A stretch of DNA of 64,000 nt from an uncultured Methylotenera sp. (GCF_946479685.1 NZ_CAMLGS010000010.1:1-64000), one strand, 5' to 3'; positions 1 to 9,391 are shown, counted from the first letter of the stretch. Program-made: numbers and translations. Notes: a model not told the origin generated them from the sequence alone.

Positions 1-1265
1 CTATTTAATACAGACCTTCGATTATCAGGCTTTGCCAAGAGTATATGAACATCTCCCAACGCCCGTTCTTCAAAGCCACCTTCACAATAGCACAAGTAGA
101 ACTCCCACATTTTTATAAACTCTTCTGAATATTTCAGATGGCGAACATCTGCAATATTGTCGAAAAATTTTTCACGCCACATCCGAAGTGTCTTTGCGTA
201 GTGTGGGCCGATATCTTCCAGATCAAAAAGCCTTAAATCAGTGTTTCTGGTAATACTGTTCAACATGGCAGTATTTGAAGGAATACATGACCCCGGGAAG
301 ATATAACGTTGTATAAAGTCTACTGATTTTTTTGCGCTCTCATAACGTTGATCGGCAATCGTAATTGCCTGAATCAATGCTAAACCATCAGACTTGAGCA
401 AAGCGCTTATTTTGGAAAAATATACATCGTAGAACTGGTAACCCACAGCCTCTATCATTTCAATTGACACAAGTTTATCGTATTGCCCATCTAGATGGCG
501 ATAGTCGTCTAACAGCAACGTAACTTTGTCTCTCAGTCCTGCAGATGTGATGCGCTCTTTTGCTAGGCGATACTGCTGTTCTGATATGGTGGTGGTGGTC
601 ACTTTGCATCCATAATGAGTTGCCGCATAGATAGCAAAGCCACCCCATCCAGTACCTATCTCGATTAAATGGTCGGTTGGCTTTAAGTCCAGTTTATCGC
701 AGATGGTCTTGAGCTTTAGCTCTGATGCTTGTTGTAAAGTTTTTGTATCTTGATTAAAGACCGCACTTGAATACATCATGGTTGGGTCTAGAAATAGCTG
801 GAACATTTCGTTACCAAGGTCGTAATGTGCGGCAATATTTTTGCGACTACCTTCTGTAGTATTGCTATTAAGCCAGTGCAAAATTCTCATGATGGGCTTT
901 GCTAGCCATTGATACCCCCCCTCAAGCTTATCCATTACTTCTTGGTTTAAGCACATCAGGCGTATGACGTTAGTAAGATTATCTGCACTCCAATAACCTA
1001 GCATGTAGGCCTCGCCGGCGCCTATGCTACCTCCAAACGCAACCTCTCCGTAAAATCTAGGATCATGTACATAAATAGTTGCATCAAGCTTATGCGCTTC
1101 ATTTCCATAAAAATAGATGTGTTTGCCATCAATCAGTGTCAATTGGCCTATTTTTAAATTATCTAAATGCCCTAGTATCTGGGACTTGGCAAAATTAGCC
1201 ACCCATTTAGAACGGCTCTTCTGCTTGAGGTTGTCCGTAAGTGTCTCTTGCTGTGAAATAGACAT
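1..1265 (-). CDS. CFA-synthase-family SAM methyltransferase (partial, C-terminus off the left edge)
   Basis: About 421 codons are visible from the ATG at 1265-1263, and no stop is reached in the window. The protein is a SAM-dependent methyltransferase acting on membrane phospholipid acyl chains. It has AHYDLGNEMF near residue 147, the SAM-binding loop EIGTGWGG near residue 200, and MIEAVG with the conserved Glu at 272. Two residues of the bicarbonate site of E. coli CFA synthase differ: the Cys of YSCAYW is Ser167 (YSSAVF) and the active-site His is Gln299 (LIQAIT). It may therefore methylate or otherwise modify an olefin rather than close a cyclopropane ring; this is inference. It is the last visible gene of the sigma/ChrR operon, starting 2 bp after DUF1365. 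Family assignment is firm; the exact product is not. Confidence 0.88.
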   Translation of the reverse strand, partial: MSISQQETLTDNLKQKSRSKWVANFAKSQILGHLDNLKIGQLTLIDGKHIYFYGNEAHKLDATIYVHDPRFYGEVAFGGSIGAGEAYMLGYWSADNLTNVIRLMCLNQEVMDKLEGGYQWLAKPIMRILHWLNSNTTEGSRKNIAAHYDLGNEMFQLFLDPTMMYSSAVFNQDTKTLQQASELKLKTICDKLDLKPTDHLIEIGTGWGGFAIYAATHYGCKVTTTTISEQQYRLAKERITSAGLRDKVTLLLDDYRHLDGQYDKLVSIEMIEAVGYQFYDVYFSKISALLKSDGLALIQAITIADQRYESAKKSVDFIQRYIFPGSCIPSNTAMLNSITRNTDLRLFDLEDIGPHYAKTLRMWREKFFDNIADVRHLKYSEEFIKMWEFYLCYCEGGFEERALGDVHILLAKPDNRRSVLN

Positions 1266-1267
1266 AG

Positions 1268-2047
1268 TTATTTATTTTTTAAGTTAGGGTGTTCATAAAA
1301 AGGCACACGTTTAAGCCATAGCAATAATGCATTCCAGTAGATACCTGCGATAACTTTAAATGTCATGAGTGGGTAGCTCAGCAACATTTTGTTGGATGCA
1401 CATTCACTCAGTTCAGTACGCTTTAAGCTAAGCTCTGCATTGAATATCTGCTTACCGTTATAAAGATTGCTCATGCTTATCAGTAGCTCATCCCCTTGTA
1501 GTTTGAATGACCAGTCATACTCCATGTTCATCGGCATAAACGGCGATACATGGAATGCTTTACTGAATTTGAAAAAATTGGCTCCATCATCAGTTGCTGA
1601 TGCTTTGCTAAAGTCATGTACATAAACAAAATTCTCTCCCCATGGTGTGTTCGTGATATGAGTAACCATGACTTCGATTCTGCTGCTATCTGGCGCAAAG
1701 CAGTAGTAGAAAGTTACTGGGTTAAAGCAGTAGCCAAAGTAGCGCATATTGGTCAGCATGCATATCTGGCCTTCTAGCCTTGTTCCGGTAGCTTGCACAA
1801 TCAAATCATAGATAGATTCTTTCAGTGGAATTTCAGGGTTGCCGTAATAGTCTGCACGATTGAACCATGCCAGATTATTTTTCTGGTAAGACCACAATGA
1901 ATAGCCGTTAAATAACACAGGCAACTCATCCAGATTCAGAAACATCATGAATACCTTATAGTTAAACTTATGCTGCTTTGGATCACGTCGGCTATGTGAT
2001 ACCCAGCCACTATAGATGGCACTTTTCTGAATATTATCGATAGTCAT
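1268..2047 (-). CDS. DUF1365 family protein
   Basis: This 259-residue protein belongs to DUF1365. It shows the family's opening [16 protein letters not shown] and the central [16 protein letters not shown] block (about residues 102-117). The biochemical function of the family is not established. Its genes very often sit between an FAD-dependent amine oxidase and a CFA-type methyltransferase, exactly as here. It overlaps the end of the flavoprotein gene by 14 bp and ends 2 bp before the methyltransferase start, so translational coupling is likely. A role in the same acyl-chain modification is inferred from context only. Confidence 0.9.
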   Translation of the reverse strand: MTIDNIQKSAIYSGWVSHSRRDPKQHKFNYKVFMMFLNLDELPVLFNGYSLWSYQKNNLAWFNRADYYGNPEIPLKESIYDLIVQATGTRLEGQICMLTNMRYFGYCFNPVTFYYCFAPDSSRIEVMVTHITNTPWGENFVYVHDFSKASATDDGANFFKFSKAFHVSPFMPMNMEYDWSFKLQGDELLISMSNLYNGKQIFNAELSLKRTELSECASNKMLLSYPLMTFKVIAGIYWNALLLWLKRVPFYEHPNLKNK

Positions 2048-3287
2048 TGCAGTAACGCTTAAAATGTTTAATGGCTTCTAGAGCGCTCACTACACCGTCT
2101 TCATGGAAGCCATTACGCCAGTACGCTCCGGCAAACCCTGTACGATTAACACCACTGACTTCTGCATGCCTTGCTTGTGCTATGGCGCCTGATAGTGTGT
2201 AAACCGGATGCATATATTCAATACGCTTGATTACCTTTTCCGGGTCAATCCCGTCAGTATGATTTAGCGTTACTAGCAATGGCTGCTTAGTTTGCAACCC
2301 CTGAAGGATGTTCATATTGTAAGTGACAGCAACACGCTCTGATGCAGGGCCGGTGAGATGATAGTTCCATGCCGCCCAAGCTAGCTTGCGCTTTGGCAGT
2401 AGCGTAATATCGTGATGCAGATACACGGTGTTGTGTTGGTACTGTATTGCCCCTAAAACCTCGGTTTCAGCTGTTGATGGATCCCTCAGCATTTGCAATG
2501 CCTGATCGCTATGGCAGGCAAAGAACACGTAATCAAAATGCTCATCTTCACCGCCACTGGGTTTAATAACGACACTATTCTGCAGACGATGTACGCTCTG
2601 AACTGGTGTGTTGAGGCGTATATTTTGCTTGAAAGGTTTTGTCAGCGCTTCTACATAGTTTGCAGAGCCACCTCTTATGGTGCGCCACTGTGGGCGATTG
2701 TTGACGGTGAGCATGCCGTGGTGGTGAAAGAATCGCACAAAGAATCGTGCCGGGAATTGCAGCATCTGCTTAGCGTCTGTGGACCAGATTGCAGATCCCA
2801 TAGGAATAATATAGTGATTGATAAACTGCTGGCTATAGTTGCCTTGCTGCAGATAATCACCAAGCCTGATCTCTCTGCCATCTGCCAGCAGTTCCAGGGC
2901 ATTTTTATTGAAACGCAGGATGTCGCGTATCATACGGTGAAATGAAGGTCTGAACAGGTTGGTGCGTTGAGCGAAGAGACTGTTCAACGAGGTCCCGTTG
3001 TACTCTAATCCGCTCTTTTCGCAGCGCACACTAAAACTCATGCTGCTAGGTTGCCAGGCAATGCCTAACTTATCTAGCAATGCAATAAAGTTTGGATATG
3101 TTCTATCGTTAAATACAATGAATCCAGTATCTACCGAGATATCCTGATCTTCATATCTGAAATGGTGGGTGTGCGTGTGTCCACCAATGTACTGGTTGGC
3201 TTCAAATACCGTGACATCATGGTTTTTATGTAAATGGTAGGCAATCGTATTACCCGAAATGCCACTTCCAATAATAGCGATTTTCAA
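2034..3287 (-). CDS. FAD-dependent amine oxidase-like flavoprotein (UfaD-like context)
   Basis: This 417-residue protein opens with a Rossmann dinucleotide fold, [15 protein letters not shown], followed by the acidic strand end [18 protein letters not shown], typical of flavin amine oxidase and phytoene-desaturase-like enzymes. It has no signal peptide and is probably a cytosolic or peripheral membrane enzyme oxidising a lipid substrate. In Rhodobacter, a flavoprotein of this kind (UfaD) works with a CFA-family methylase (UfaM) in furan fatty acid synthesis. The operon neighbours here, DUF1365 and a CFA-family enzyme, match that setting, but the activity here is inferred. It lies 21 bp after the desaturase gene. 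Confidence 0.88.
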   Translation of the reverse strand: MKIAIIGSGISGNTIAYHLHKNHDVTVFEANQYIGGHTHTHHFRYEDQDISVDTGFIVFNDRTYPNFIALLDKLGIAWQPSSMSFSVRCEKSGLEYNGTSLNSLFAQRTNLFRPSFHRMIRDILRFNKNALELLADGREIRLGDYLQQGNYSQQFINHYIIPMGSAIWSTDAKQMLQFPARFFVRFFHHHGMLTVNNRPQWRTIRGGSANYVEALTKPFKQNIRLNTPVQSVHRLQNSVVIKPSGGEDEHFDYVFFACHSDQALQMLRDPSTAETEVLGAIQYQHNTVYLHHDITLLPKRKLAWAAWNYHLTGPASERVAVTYNMNILQGLQTKQPLLVTLNHTDGIDPEKVIKRIEYMHPVYTLSGAIAQARHAEVSGVNRTGFAGAYWRNGFHEDGVVSALEAIKHFKRYCNDYR

Positions 3288-3308
3288 CTTGAAATAGCCT
3301 TAATCATA

Positions 3309-4247
3309 TTAATGAGCGTTGATAGTGTCTACTTTTTTTGATTCACGTATTGATACAGGTACCGTCCTCAGATCCCAAATCAGCCCCAATCCTGACAGTA
3401 CTTTTAATCCGTAATAGGTGATGTCTATCTCCCACCAGTAAAATCCTTGGCTTGCAGCGGCAGGGTAGTGATGATGGTTGTTGTGCCAGCCTTCGCCCAG
3501 CGTCATCAGGGCTATGAGAAAATTATTTCGGCTGTGGTCTTTGGTGGCGTATCGCCTTTTCCCCCAAACATGGGCCAGTGAGTTAACAGTAAAGGTGGCG
3601 TGATAGAGTACAACGGTTGAAATGACGAAGCCCCAGATAAAAAGCTGCATTCCGTTAGTACCATAATCAGGGTGTGCGACAGCTAGCCAATCACCGAGCG
3701 TGTAGATCCCGATACCAAGCAGGATAGGTATGATGCTGTCAAAACGGTCTAACAAACGTAACTCGATAAAAGCAGACAGCTCTTTGATCCGATGTGTCTG
3801 GGTAAAGAAATTTCTAGAGGCCAGAAACCAGCCAACGTGGCTCCATAAAAACCCATGCTGTAATGGCGAGTGCGAATCTTTATGCTCATCCGAATAAGCA
3901 TGGTGATGGCGATGGTGGGATGCCCACCACAGAGGGCCACGCTGCACTGCTGTTGCGCCCAATATGGCCAGAATAAATTGAAACGTACGGGATGTGCGAA
4001 AAGCTTTATGTGAGAAATAACGATGATAAAAGCCAGTAATGGCAAACATGCGTAACGCATAGAGCAGAATGGCAAAGTTGAAGGCGAACCAACTGACGCC
4101 TACCTTCAACACGGTAAAGCACGCAAGGTGAATTAGCACGAATGGAATAACCCGCAGCCAGTCAATATCAGACCAATTGCCCTCATCCCCCGCCACTTCA
4201 GTAGTCACTGCCTCGTTATCGAACCATGAAATAACTTTATTTAACAT
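3309..4247 (-). CDS. Membrane acyl-CoA/acyl-lipid fatty acid desaturase (delta-9 type)
   Basis: This 312-residue integral membrane di-iron desaturase shows all three histidine boxes: HRYFSH (75-80), HRHHH with a preceding His (111-116) and HNNHHH (255-260). It also has HVWGKRRY and the GEGWHNNHH context typical of stearoyl-CoA desaturase homologues. Hydrophobic segments near residues 32-70, 88-104, 172-190 and 202-222 fit the usual four-helix topology. It would introduce a cis double bond into a saturated acyl chain with O2 and an electron donor. Its place in the sigma/ChrR operon suggests that acyl unsaturation and the CFA-type enzymes are induced together, supplying olefinic substrate. There is a 12-bp gap to the lipocalin gene upstream. 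Confidence 0.92.
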   Translation of the reverse strand: MLNKVISWFDNEAVTTEVAGDEGNWSDIDWLRVIPFVLIHLACFTVLKVGVSWFAFNFAILLYALRMFAITGFYHRYFSHKAFRTSRTFQFILAILGATAVQRGPLWWASHHRHHHAYSDEHKDSHSPLQHGFLWSHVGWFLASRNFFTQTHRIKELSAFIELRLLDRFDSIIPILLGIGIYTLGDWLAVAHPDYGTNGMQLFIWGFVISTVVLYHATFTVNSLAHVWGKRRYATKDHSRNNFLIALMTLGEGWHNNHHHYPAAASQGFYWWEIDITYYGLKVLSGLGLIWDLRTVPVSIRESKKVDTINAH

Positions 4248-4259
4248 GATGCCCTCTAT

Positions 4260-4799
4260 TTACTTCAATGAATAATCATGTGGGACTTTGCGTAACCCAC
4301 TGATGTCATAACCCATATTAGTAACTTTCTTGATTAAGGCAGCATAGGCGTCATCACTAAGCTCAGGCGTTCTTGCCATAATCCATACGTAGTCACGAGC
4401 GTTTCTGGCAATAATGGTTTGTGTATAATCATCATCGATATGCGCAATCAGGTATTCGGCTTTAATCGGCCAAATAAACTGCATCCCCCAGATGGCGTTA
4501 CCAGTACCTTCGACTATAAAGCCTTTGGGGTGATAAGTTTTGAGTGAGCCACTTAGGCTTCCCTGATTGAAAGTAAATGTGGTGTCTATGGTGCCATCGC
4601 CATTGAGTTTGTAAGTTTCAATGGCATTAAACGAGTTTTTCTCGATAAAGGTGGGGATAGCGGCAATCACATACCATGTGCCCATGAATCGATTAATATC
4701 TATTTGTTTGACAGTTTCAATCTTCGGCTTGGCACTTGCACAGCCTAACAGGGTAGCTAATATCGTCATAATTAATAGCTTTTTTAAAATGATTATCAT
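4260..4799 (-). CDS. Bacterial lipocalin lipoprotein (Blc-like)
   Basis: This 179-residue protein has a short hydrophobic leader ending in a lipobox, LLGC, with Cys20 the likely lipidated residue. The lipocalin signature GTWYVIAAIPTFIEK follows near residues 40-55, and the motif QFIWPIKAEYLI falls in the second half. Blc-type lipocalins are outer-membrane lipoproteins that bind fatty acids or lysophospholipids and are induced by envelope stress. Placement between a desaturase and small envelope proteins supports a role in handling modified or damaged lipids. A start at Met11 would shorten the leader too far, so the upstream ATG is preferred. It lies 2 bp after the DUF6134 gene. Confidence 0.9.
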   Translation of the reverse strand: MIIILKKLLIMTILATLLGCASAKPKIETVKQIDINRFMGTWYVIAAIPTFIEKNSFNAIETYKLNGDGTIDTTFTFNQGSLSGSLKTYHPKGFIVEGTGNAIWGMQFIWPIKAEYLIAHIDDDYTQTIIARNARDYVWIMARTPELSDDAYAALIKKVTNMGYDISGLRKVPHDYSLK

Positions 4800-4801
4800 A
4801 G

Positions 4802-5428
4802 TTATTTGAGTTTGTAATTAATGATGTAACCTTCAGGGGTTATCGATCTCAGACTAACCCACTCATGATTGCCAGTGTCATACCAAAGATCAATGTTGAG
4901 TTTTTGTTTCCCATCCATACTTGCATCCAGCTTATAGTGAGTAGTTTCGATATTTACACCTTTAACAGCGAGTATCTCGTTTCCAATTTTCCTAACTCTA
5001 GTATCCAACCATTGCCCGTTCTGCGGATTAAGTAATTTAGTCTGTGTTAGCATATTCTGGTTCCAGTAAGCAAATGTCATCGGACACTCCGGCAAGACCT
5101 GACTTACCTTGCCGTCATCTACTACGAATTTACCGTCAATTAACAGGCCTTTTACTTTTGTTGAGACATTATTTTCCGATGTGCTAGATTCAAGTCTTTT
5201 TAGGCATCCGGCTTGCCAAGTTTCCACTGCCTTATGTGTGTATTGATAAGCGCTAATGAACAGCACCTTTACATTAAATCTTGCCTGACTAGTCAGCTCA
5301 TTGACCTCACTCAACTTAAAAGTGTGTTCGCCTATCTTGGTTTTATCTAGATAAACATCAAAGTTCCATTCTTTTGCTGACACGATGCTAGGCAATATGC
5401 AGGTTAATATTGTCAGGATTATTTTCAT
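4802..5428 (-). CDS. DUF6134-like secreted protein
   Basis: This 208-residue protein has an N-terminal signal peptide (MKIILTILTCILPSIVSA, likely cleaved before KEW) and a beta-rich body beginning NFDVYLDKTKIGEHTF. It resembles the uncharacterised DUF6134 proteins that accompany DUF1295, DUF2878 and lipocalin genes in sigma/ChrR operons. Two cysteines in the mature part (CLKRLES and ECPMTF) could pair in the periplasm. Its function is unknown. The start overlaps the DUF1295 stop by 4 bp and the end is 2 bp from the lipocalin start, so it is clearly part of the operon. Confidence 0.8.
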   Translation of the reverse strand: MKIILTILTCILPSIVSAKEWNFDVYLDKTKIGEHTFKLSEVNELTSQARFNVKVLFISAYQYTHKAVETWQAGCLKRLESSTSENNVSTKVKGLLIDGKFVVDDGKVSQVLPECPMTFAYWNQNMLTQTKLLNPQNGQWLDTRVRKIGNEILAVKGVNIETTHYKLDASMDGKQKLNIDLWYDTGNHEWVSLRSITPEGYIINYKLK

Positions 5429-6207
5429 AATTGCTTTGCCTTCCTAGGATTGCCTGGAATAAAAGCATTGGTTGAATGAATGTAATCGATATACTCCGGA
5501 CGGCGCTCTGCAATATCCTTTTCCAGCAAAGCCACTCCGCTTACTTTAAGTAACAGGAGTGTCATTAACAACGCTGAGGGAATCGCCCACCACGCTCCGC
5601 CCGCCAGTGCCACAAGGTATAGACCCCACCAGACCATGCATTCGCCAAAGTAATTAGGGTGTCGGCTATAGCGCCACAGGCCACTTCGCAACACTTTGTC
5701 ATTGTTTGCAGGGGCGCGTTTGAATATCATCAGTTGCCAGTCAGCTGTGATTTCAAATGCTAGCCCAAATAGAACAACCGCAACGCCGACTATATCTAGC
5801 GTATTGATTGAAGCAGCTGATGAGGTGGCGCCCAGAATTGGCAAGGAAATGACCCATGCCAGCAGTGCCTGAAATCCAAACACTATATAAATACTTTTGA
5901 AGGCAAAGTTCGGAGAGTTATTTCTACGTATCTCTGCATATCGATGATCCTCGTGCGGCCCCCAGTTACGCCAAGTCAGATAGGTACATAAACGCAAAGC
6001 CCATAGTAGCAATAGACTAAGCACGATTATGGCTCTGGTACTCAAGGCCTCCGCTTGGCTCGCATATGTAATGCCTGCCACCACAAAAAACAGGCTCCAC
6101 ATGCTGTCTACATGAGTGACATCGTGACGGTAAAGGCTAGCTATCCAGCCAGTCAATCCGAACATAAGAATGGCGTATAGTCCCTCCAGATATATATGAA
6201 AATTCAT
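5425..6207 (-). CDS. DUF1295 membrane protein (steroid 5-alpha-reductase/ICMT-like fold)
   Basis: This 260-residue polytopic membrane protein belongs to DUF1295. The signature segment is SGLWRYSRHPNYFGECMVWWG near residues 174-194, shared with 3-oxo-5-alpha-steroid 4-dehydrogenases and isoprenylcysteine methyltransferases, where it forms part of the cofactor pocket. About seven hydrophobic segments are visible. A reductase or methyltransferase acting on a lipid is possible, but the substrate is not known. It overlaps both neighbours by 4 bp, which indicates translational coupling. Confidence 0.88.
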   Translation of the reverse strand: MNFHIYLEGLYAILMFGLTGWIASLYRHDVTHVDSMWSLFFVVAGITYASQAEALSTRAIIVLSLLLLWALRLCTYLTWRNWGPHEDHRYAEIRRNNSPNFAFKSIYIVFGFQALLAWVISLPILGATSSAASINTLDIVGVAVVLFGLAFEITADWQLMIFKRAPANNDKVLRSGLWRYSRHPNYFGECMVWWGLYLVALAGGAWWAIPSALLMTLLLLKVSGVALLEKDIAERRPEYIDYIHSTNAFIPGNPRKAKQL

Positions 6208-6725
6208 GAAGAATGTTCCGTTTTAAATCCATTCAATTGGCTTGCAAGATAGAGAAGAGTAGGGGTTATCACTGCCCAGCCGAGAGATAAAGCAATATAG
6301 GATGGATAACCTTGCAGCAAGATTGCACCGATACGCTCTGCACCAAGGTAAGCCAGCGGTCCGCCTGCAGCTCCTAGCAGTATGGAAATTAGGTAACGCC
6401 CCTGCATCCATGCCAAGCTGACATTAAGTGTCGTAGCAAAAGCTACCCACAGTGCCAGTATCCATACTGGCACTAATGAAAAGCTCCAACCATGCTGCTG
6501 ATATACCACAACATGCATCCATAGCATTAACTGGTCAAAACATGCGCCTATAACAAGTGCGGCAGATATCAGGATGAATTCAGGCTTGGCCTGCCTTGCT
6601 TTGTGAAAGTGCCAGCACAGAATTACTATGGTTACAGCAACCCCCAGCCATGGCATGCCTTTAGCTGCTCCCAGCACACAGAAAAACCATGCAAGTTGAA
6701 ATAGGATGAAGTTAATTAATATCAT
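6204..6725 (-). CDS. DUF2878 integral membrane protein
   Basis: This 173-residue, very hydrophobic protein has about five membrane segments and matches DUF2878, a family of unknown function almost always found beside DUF1295 and CFA-type methyltransferases. Recognisable segments are FQLAWFFCVLGAAKGMPWLG at the N-terminus and LGAAGGPLAYLGAERIGA in the second half. It starts 5 bp after the upstream methyltransferase stop and overlaps DUF1295 by 4 bp. No catalytic motif is apparent. Confidence 0.85.
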   Translation of the reverse strand: MILINFILFQLAWFFCVLGAAKGMPWLGVAVTIVILCWHFHKARQAKPEFILISAALVIGACFDQLMLWMHVVVYQQHGWSFSLVPVWILALWVAFATTLNVSLAWMQGRYLISILLGAAGGPLAYLGAERIGAILLQGYPSYIALSLGWAVITPTLLYLASQLNGFKTEHSS

Positions 6726-6730
6726 AAAAT

Positions 6731-7789
6731 TTAAAATGGGCGTTCAAATCGATAGTGAGTCACCCACCACTCTTGGCCATTTTTGTAACCAAATAGTTCT
6801 GCACAGGCCATGTAAAATATACGCCAGCGGTTACGCCAAATCTCAGCGTTATCAGTGCCATAGGTATGTTTCAAAATCACATCAATTTCATGATGGTGCT
6901 TGTCCATATTTTGCAGCCATGCATTGGCAGTTTTTTCATAATGTGTACCATTCCAGCGCCAGCGTTTTTCCAGCTTCATATATTCCTGAAAGTGCAATGG
7001 AAGATCATCACTAGGCATCATGCCGCCAGAAAAAAAGAACTGGCTCATCCAGTCGTCATCTCCCTGTATCTCAAATAAGTAAGGGGTGCTGCGGTGTACA
7101 AAAATATGCATGAAGAACTTACCGCCAGGGATTAACCAGTCATGTATTTTTCTATAAAGAACTTTGTGGTTGCGCATGTGTTCAAACATCTCTACCGAAA
7201 CAACCCTGTCGAATGACTGTTCAATACCATGCTCTTGCGGATTGAAGCTGTTCATATCGCAGGTGATGACACGTATGTTCTTAAGGCCGCGGATGCTAGC
7301 GGTAGCCATTATGTATTCACGCTGTGAATGAGAGTTTGAAACAGCGATAATCGTACTTTTTTGATAGCGTGCAGCCATCCATAAAGTGAGTGATCCCCAG
7401 CCGCAACCTAACTCCAAAATATGATTTCCATCCTTCAGATCTGCATGTTCACAGGTGAGATTTAAGGCATTAGCTTCGGCTTCACTCAATGAGTTGGTTT
7501 CTGGTAGCCAGTAGCAACTGCTGTATTTTCTGTGTTCGCCCAAGCATAGCGCAAAGAATCTCTCAGGCAGCTCATAGTGCTGTGCGTTTGCAAGCTCCGG
7601 TACCAATGCAATCGGAGCATCATTCATCGCTGATATAAAGGTATTCAGATTATCTATACTTTTTCCACAGTCATCAGCATCGATGTCATGCAGGCGTTTT
7701 TTAGATAGATAGCGTATACCTTGGCGTATCAGGATGTCAGGAATTAAACTTTTTTCTGCCATTTGAATGGCTAAGCTCGTAAGTTGCAT
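6731..7789 (-). CDS. SAM-dependent methyltransferase, CFA/coclaurine N-methyltransferase-like
   Basis: This 352-residue enzyme is a second member of the CFA-synthase superfamily in the operon. It has HRKYSSCYWLP, the SAM loop ILELGCGWGSLTLWMA near residues 140-155, VSVEMFEHMRN and FFMHIF. Unlike the methyltransferase at the left edge, it keeps both the Glu-His pair (MFEH) and the later His (MHIF). It lacks the long N-terminal CFA domain, and its C-terminal region is rich in Trp and Arg. The substrate could be an acyl chain or an amine; the sequence alone does not decide this. It is separated from the YheT-like gene by 71 bp, the largest gap in the operon, where no clear promoter was seen. Confidence 0.85.
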   Translation of the reverse strand: MQLTSLAIQMAEKSLIPDILIRQGIRYLSKKRLHDIDADDCGKSIDNLNTFISAMNDAPIALVPELANAQHYELPERFFALCLGEHRKYSSCYWLPETNSLSEAEANALNLTCEHADLKDGNHILELGCGWGSLTLWMAARYQKSTIIAVSNSHSQREYIMATASIRGLKNIRVITCDMNSFNPQEHGIEQSFDRVVSVEMFEHMRNHKVLYRKIHDWLIPGGKFFMHIFVHRSTPYLFEIQGDDDWMSQFFFSGGMMPSDDLPLHFQEYMKLEKRWRWNGTHYEKTANAWLQNMDKHHHEIDVILKHTYGTDNAEIWRNRWRIFYMACAELFGYKNGQEWWVTHYRFERPF

Positions 7790-7860
7790 TGTTGCCCTTT
7801 TTTACTTTTTTAGAAATGCACAAAGGTTAATTAGTAAATGTCAGTATTAGTTTTTTTGAT

Positions 7861-8940
7861 TTAATGCTCTTCCAAAAACTCAATAATCCTATTGGGTAAC
7901 CAGCCATTTTCGTTACCAAATCCAGAAGTAAAGAATCCGACATGACCGCCTTCTTCCTGATAATCAAGCGTTACATAAGTGGATACATCGTTCGTTGTCG
8001 GCAAAAACTCTGCAGGCATGAATGGGTCATTTTTTGCATTGATAATGAGTGTGGGAAGTGTAATGTTACGTAGATATGGTTTAGATGCATTTTTGTTGTA
8101 ATAGTCATTTGCATCCAATGCCCCATATAAAACTGATGTGACGGCATTATCAATATCATGAATTGTTTTGGCATTCTTTATGCGGTTATCATCCAGCAAT
8201 CCTGGAAACCTCTTGGATAACGCCAGCGCTTTAGGGCGCATGGAGTCAACAAACAGTGGTGTATAGAGTATACGGTTAAGGCCTGCATCCAGTGAATCTA
8301 CTGAAGCTTTGAGATCAATTGGGGCAGACACTGCGACAGCTTTACTGATGAGGGGCATGGTGCTCGTGCCTGCCTCGCCCAGCCACTTTAGGAGGGCATT
8401 GCCTCCAAGGGAGTAACCAACGGCATAAATGGAATTGTCTGGATAAATTTCCCGGACTCTGGACAGCATAGTATCAATTTCCAAAGTATCGCCAGCATAG
8501 TAAACACGGGGTAGCCTGTTGGGTTCGCCTGAACAGCCTCTAAAATTAACAACCACTCCATGCCAACCTTTAGATATAGCTGCGCCTAATAAAGATTTTG
8601 CGTACTGGCTTTGCGAATTTCCTTCTAGGCCATGAAATATGACCAATATTGGTTTTTTTTGCTCGACGACTTCGCCAGCTGTGGAAGTCGCTTTAGAGAA
8701 ATGTTTCTCCTGAAGGTATGGCTCATCTGTATCGGCCCAATCAACATCAACAAAATCGCCATCATTAAGCTCCCACCTTTCCCGGCGATACTTAATATCT
8801 GGCCCCTTTGTAAGCAACGATGTCACTATTGTCTGCAGGTGCCCACCTGGTAGCCAAAATGGCGCTTTATAAGGTTCGGCTGCCTGTGCATTTGCCTGGA
8901 GTAACAATGGTAACAGCACGATTATCAGCCGCATCATCAT
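7861..8940 (-). CDS. YheT-type alpha/beta hydrolase with signal peptide
   Basis: This 359-residue alpha/beta hydrolase belongs to the YheT/ABHD1-3 group. It shows FWLPGGHLQTI (residues 28-38), the oxyanion segment FHGLEGNSQSQYAKSL, the nucleophile elbow GYSLGG, the acid region INAKNDPFMP and the terminal GGHVGFF. The N-terminus MMMRLIIVLLPLLLQANAQAA looks like a cleavable signal peptide, which suggests a periplasmic esterase or lipase; most YheT proteins are cytosolic. Three ATG codons in a row begin 1 bp after the cupin stop, so initiation is probably coupled to the upstream gene. The acyl-ester substrate is unknown. Confidence 0.87.
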   Translation of the reverse strand: MMMRLIIVLLPLLLQANAQAAEPYKAPFWLPGGHLQTIVTSLLTKGPDIKYRRERWELNDGDFVDVDWADTDEPYLQEKHFSKATSTAGEVVEQKKPILVIFHGLEGNSQSQYAKSLLGAAISKGWHGVVVNFRGCSGEPNRLPRVYYAGDTLEIDTMLSRVREIYPDNSIYAVGYSLGGNALLKWLGEAGTSTMPLISKAVAVSAPIDLKASVDSLDAGLNRILYTPLFVDSMRPKALALSKRFPGLLDDNRIKNAKTIHDIDNAVTSVLYGALDANDYYNKNASKPYLRNITLPTLIINAKNDPFMPAEFLPTTNDVSTYVTLDYQEEGGHVGFFTSGFGNENGWLPNRIIEFLEEH

Positions 8941-8941
8941 G

Positions 8942-9391
8942 CTATGATGTTTTAACTAGCAACGTGCAGCCAAGGTCTGATCTGATCAAGCTATGCTGGC
9001 TACCTGCAGCTGCAAAGTGATAGTCGCCTTGTCTGCACAAAGTGCCATCCAGCATAACCTCACCTTCAATAACGAAAGACTCCTCGTTCTGTGTATGATT
9101 ATGTTCTGGAATTTCTGCATGCGCAGATAGTTTCACCAGATAAGATTTTGAGAGCTGTGTTTCATGCAGTATCTTAACCTCAACGCCAGGCATTGCATTA
9201 ACCCACCTCCCCATGTTTGCAAAGATAAAATACTTGGTCTCATCAAAAGCATCTTCTACTTTTTTAAAGAGCAATTCCTTCATCCGCACCTTTACATCGT
9301 TAGTTGGGGGCATCGCACGAACCGATAGTGATAGCAGTGTGATTAGATCGTCATCCAGGATCTGCCTATATTCTTTGTTTGGATTTTTCAT
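8942..9391 (-). CDS. ChrR-like cupin, putative anti-sigma/sensor partner
   Basis: This 149-residue protein matches the C-terminal cupin half of ChrR anti-sigma factors. It has a VEVKILHET strand, the metal-binding PEHNHTQNEES motif, VIEGEVMLDG and a closing GSQHSL...GCTLLV. In Rhodobacter, ChrR holds the ECF sigma factor RpoE through an N-terminal zinc domain and releases it on singlet oxygen. Here the first 60 residues show no His-x3-Cys-x2-Cys zinc motif, so canonical sigma binding cannot be assumed. Its start overlaps the sigma gene stop by 4 bp, which supports a functional pair. It could also be a cupin that acts on its own. Confidence 0.82.
   Translation of the reverse strand: MKNPNKEYRQILDDDLITLLSLSVRAMPPTNDVKVRMKELLFKKVEDAFDETKYFIFANMGRWVNAMPGVEVKILHETQLSKSYLVKLSAHAEIPEHNHTQNEESFVIEGEVMLDGTLCRQGDYHFAAAGSQHSLIRSDLGCTLLVKTS

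Noticed and set aside
2493..2945. 150-codon open frame on the plus strand
   Set aside because: It lies wholly inside the FAD oxidoreductase gene on the other strand and has no domain or ribosome binding site.
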